From NCBI GenBank assembly GCA_031255955.1, contig JAIRRO010000091.1, positions 1-7,040 on the forward strand: DNA of 7,040 bases, given 5' to 3'. Origin of the DNA: Oscillospiraceae bacterium (GTDB lineage: Bacteria; Bacillota; Clostridia; Oscillospirales; Oscillospiraceae). A model generated the notes under the pieces. That model ran no database searches. It was not told where the DNA came from and saw only the letters and a program-made list of their open reading frames with translations. Position 1 is the first letter of the stretch. The number at the start of each line of letters is the position of its first letter. The translations under genes were made by a program, and so were the position numbers. This document shows, piece after piece, positions 6,759 through 7,040 of this stretch.

Positions 6759-7040
6759 TCAGGCTGTTTCGTCGGTCGAAATCGGTGTGCCGCGCGTCAG
6801 CTCCGTCGCGAAGCATTTGTTATACTCGCGCGATATGGCGTCGCGCGCGCCCTGCGCCGCCGCTTTGGAATCGTACAGCGCGAACACCGCGCTGCCCGTG
6901 CCGGTCATTGAGGCAGCAAGCGCCCCGTGCGATATTAACGCGCTTTTTATCTGATTAATCTCCGCGCGGCGGCGGATCGGCAGCGCGTCCTCAAACGCGT
7001 TGCGGATATATCCCGCGGCGGATACGGCGTCGCCCGCCTC
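6759..7040 (-). CDS. ispE: 4-diphosphocytidyl-2-C-methyl-D-erythritol kinase, C-terminal part
   Basis: The last 93 codons of a GHMP-family kinase that phosphorylates CDP-methylerythritol using ATP, in the MEP route to isoprenoid precursors in the cytoplasm. The start lies beyond the right edge; the reading frame is open to base 7040. Visible features are NAFED, the helix RAEINQIKSALISHGALAASM, and MTGTGSAVFALY, which is GHMP motif 3 (usually SGSGPTVF in IspE; here Ser/Pro/Thr are replaced by Thr/Ser/Ala in a conservative way), followed by the ending CFATELTRG. The stop at 6759 is 26 bases before the P-type ATPase start, so the two genes may be co-transcribed. Identification rests on motif 3 together with the NAFE and EI..IK blocks; another GHMP kinase is less likely. 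Confidence 0.88.
   Translation of the reverse strand, partial: EAGDAVSAAGYIRNAFEDALPIRRRAEINQIKSALISHGALAASMTGTGSAVFALYDSKAAAQGARDAISREYNKCFATELTRGTPISTDETA

Noticed and set aside
6733..6816. Upstream ATG at 6816 for the P-type ATPase
   Set aside because: It would overlap ispE by 58 bases, and the added residues (MLRDGADARHTDFDRR) are an out-of-frame reading of the ispE end with no family similarity.
4103..7025. Shared ggcggatacggcg at about 4103 and 7013
   Set aside because: The 13-base match is in GC-rich sequence, one copy inside ispE coding and the other in the terminator loop, with no extension on either side; chance is adequate.

Overview
The window reads as a piece of chromosome from an anaerobic Firmicute, most likely a Clostridia / Oscillospirales-type gut or sediment bacterium. 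This is an inference from several signs: strong GGAGG-type ribosome binding sites, a near-consensus sigma-A promoter, a lipoprotein-type solute-binding protein, a Clostridia-style CtpE-like P-type ATPase, a clostridial ferredoxin-related redox domain, and the MEP-pathway gene ispE. All convincing genes lie on the minus strand, so the biological order runs from the right edge (7040) to the left edge (1).

Right part (7040 to 4291): the C-terminal 93 codons of ispE (isoprenoid precursor synthesis, GHMP kinase) are followed after 26 bases by a full-length cation-pumping P-type ATPase. The last ten codons of that ATPase lie inside a 31-base sequence that recurs, with two mismatches, near the left end of the window. 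This suggests a dispersed repeat that has become part of the coding region.

Middle (4290 to 4005): an intergenic control region for the downstream operon. It holds an A-rich UP-like tract, a TTGACA-17-TAATAT promoter and a leader of about 210 nt. The leader contains a stem-loop, then a long intrinsic terminator with a U-rich tail, placed before the first gene's Shine-Dalgarno site. It therefore looks like an attenuator. I do not recognise it as a known riboswitch class. A near-copy of the terminator's 5' arm lies just after the predicted transcription start, and an open 51-codon frame runs through the terminator; either could control readthrough.

Left part (4004 to 127): a tightly packed ABC importer operon of the peptide/nickel (Opp/Dpp/Nik) class. 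It has a lipoprotein binding protein and two membrane permeases with 4-base stop/start overlaps, followed by a small 121-residue protein. That small protein matches the C-terminal domain of certain clostridial ferredoxin-like proteins but has lost the iron-sulfur cluster part. The two ATPase subunits such a transporter needs are not in the window. A Shine-Dalgarno/ATG pair pointing off the left edge may start one of them. A His-Pro-His-Gly-His motif in the binding protein, conserved-looking histidines in the permease and the cysteine-rich redox partner make a metal or metal-chelate substrate worth testing, but the substrate is not proven by sequence.
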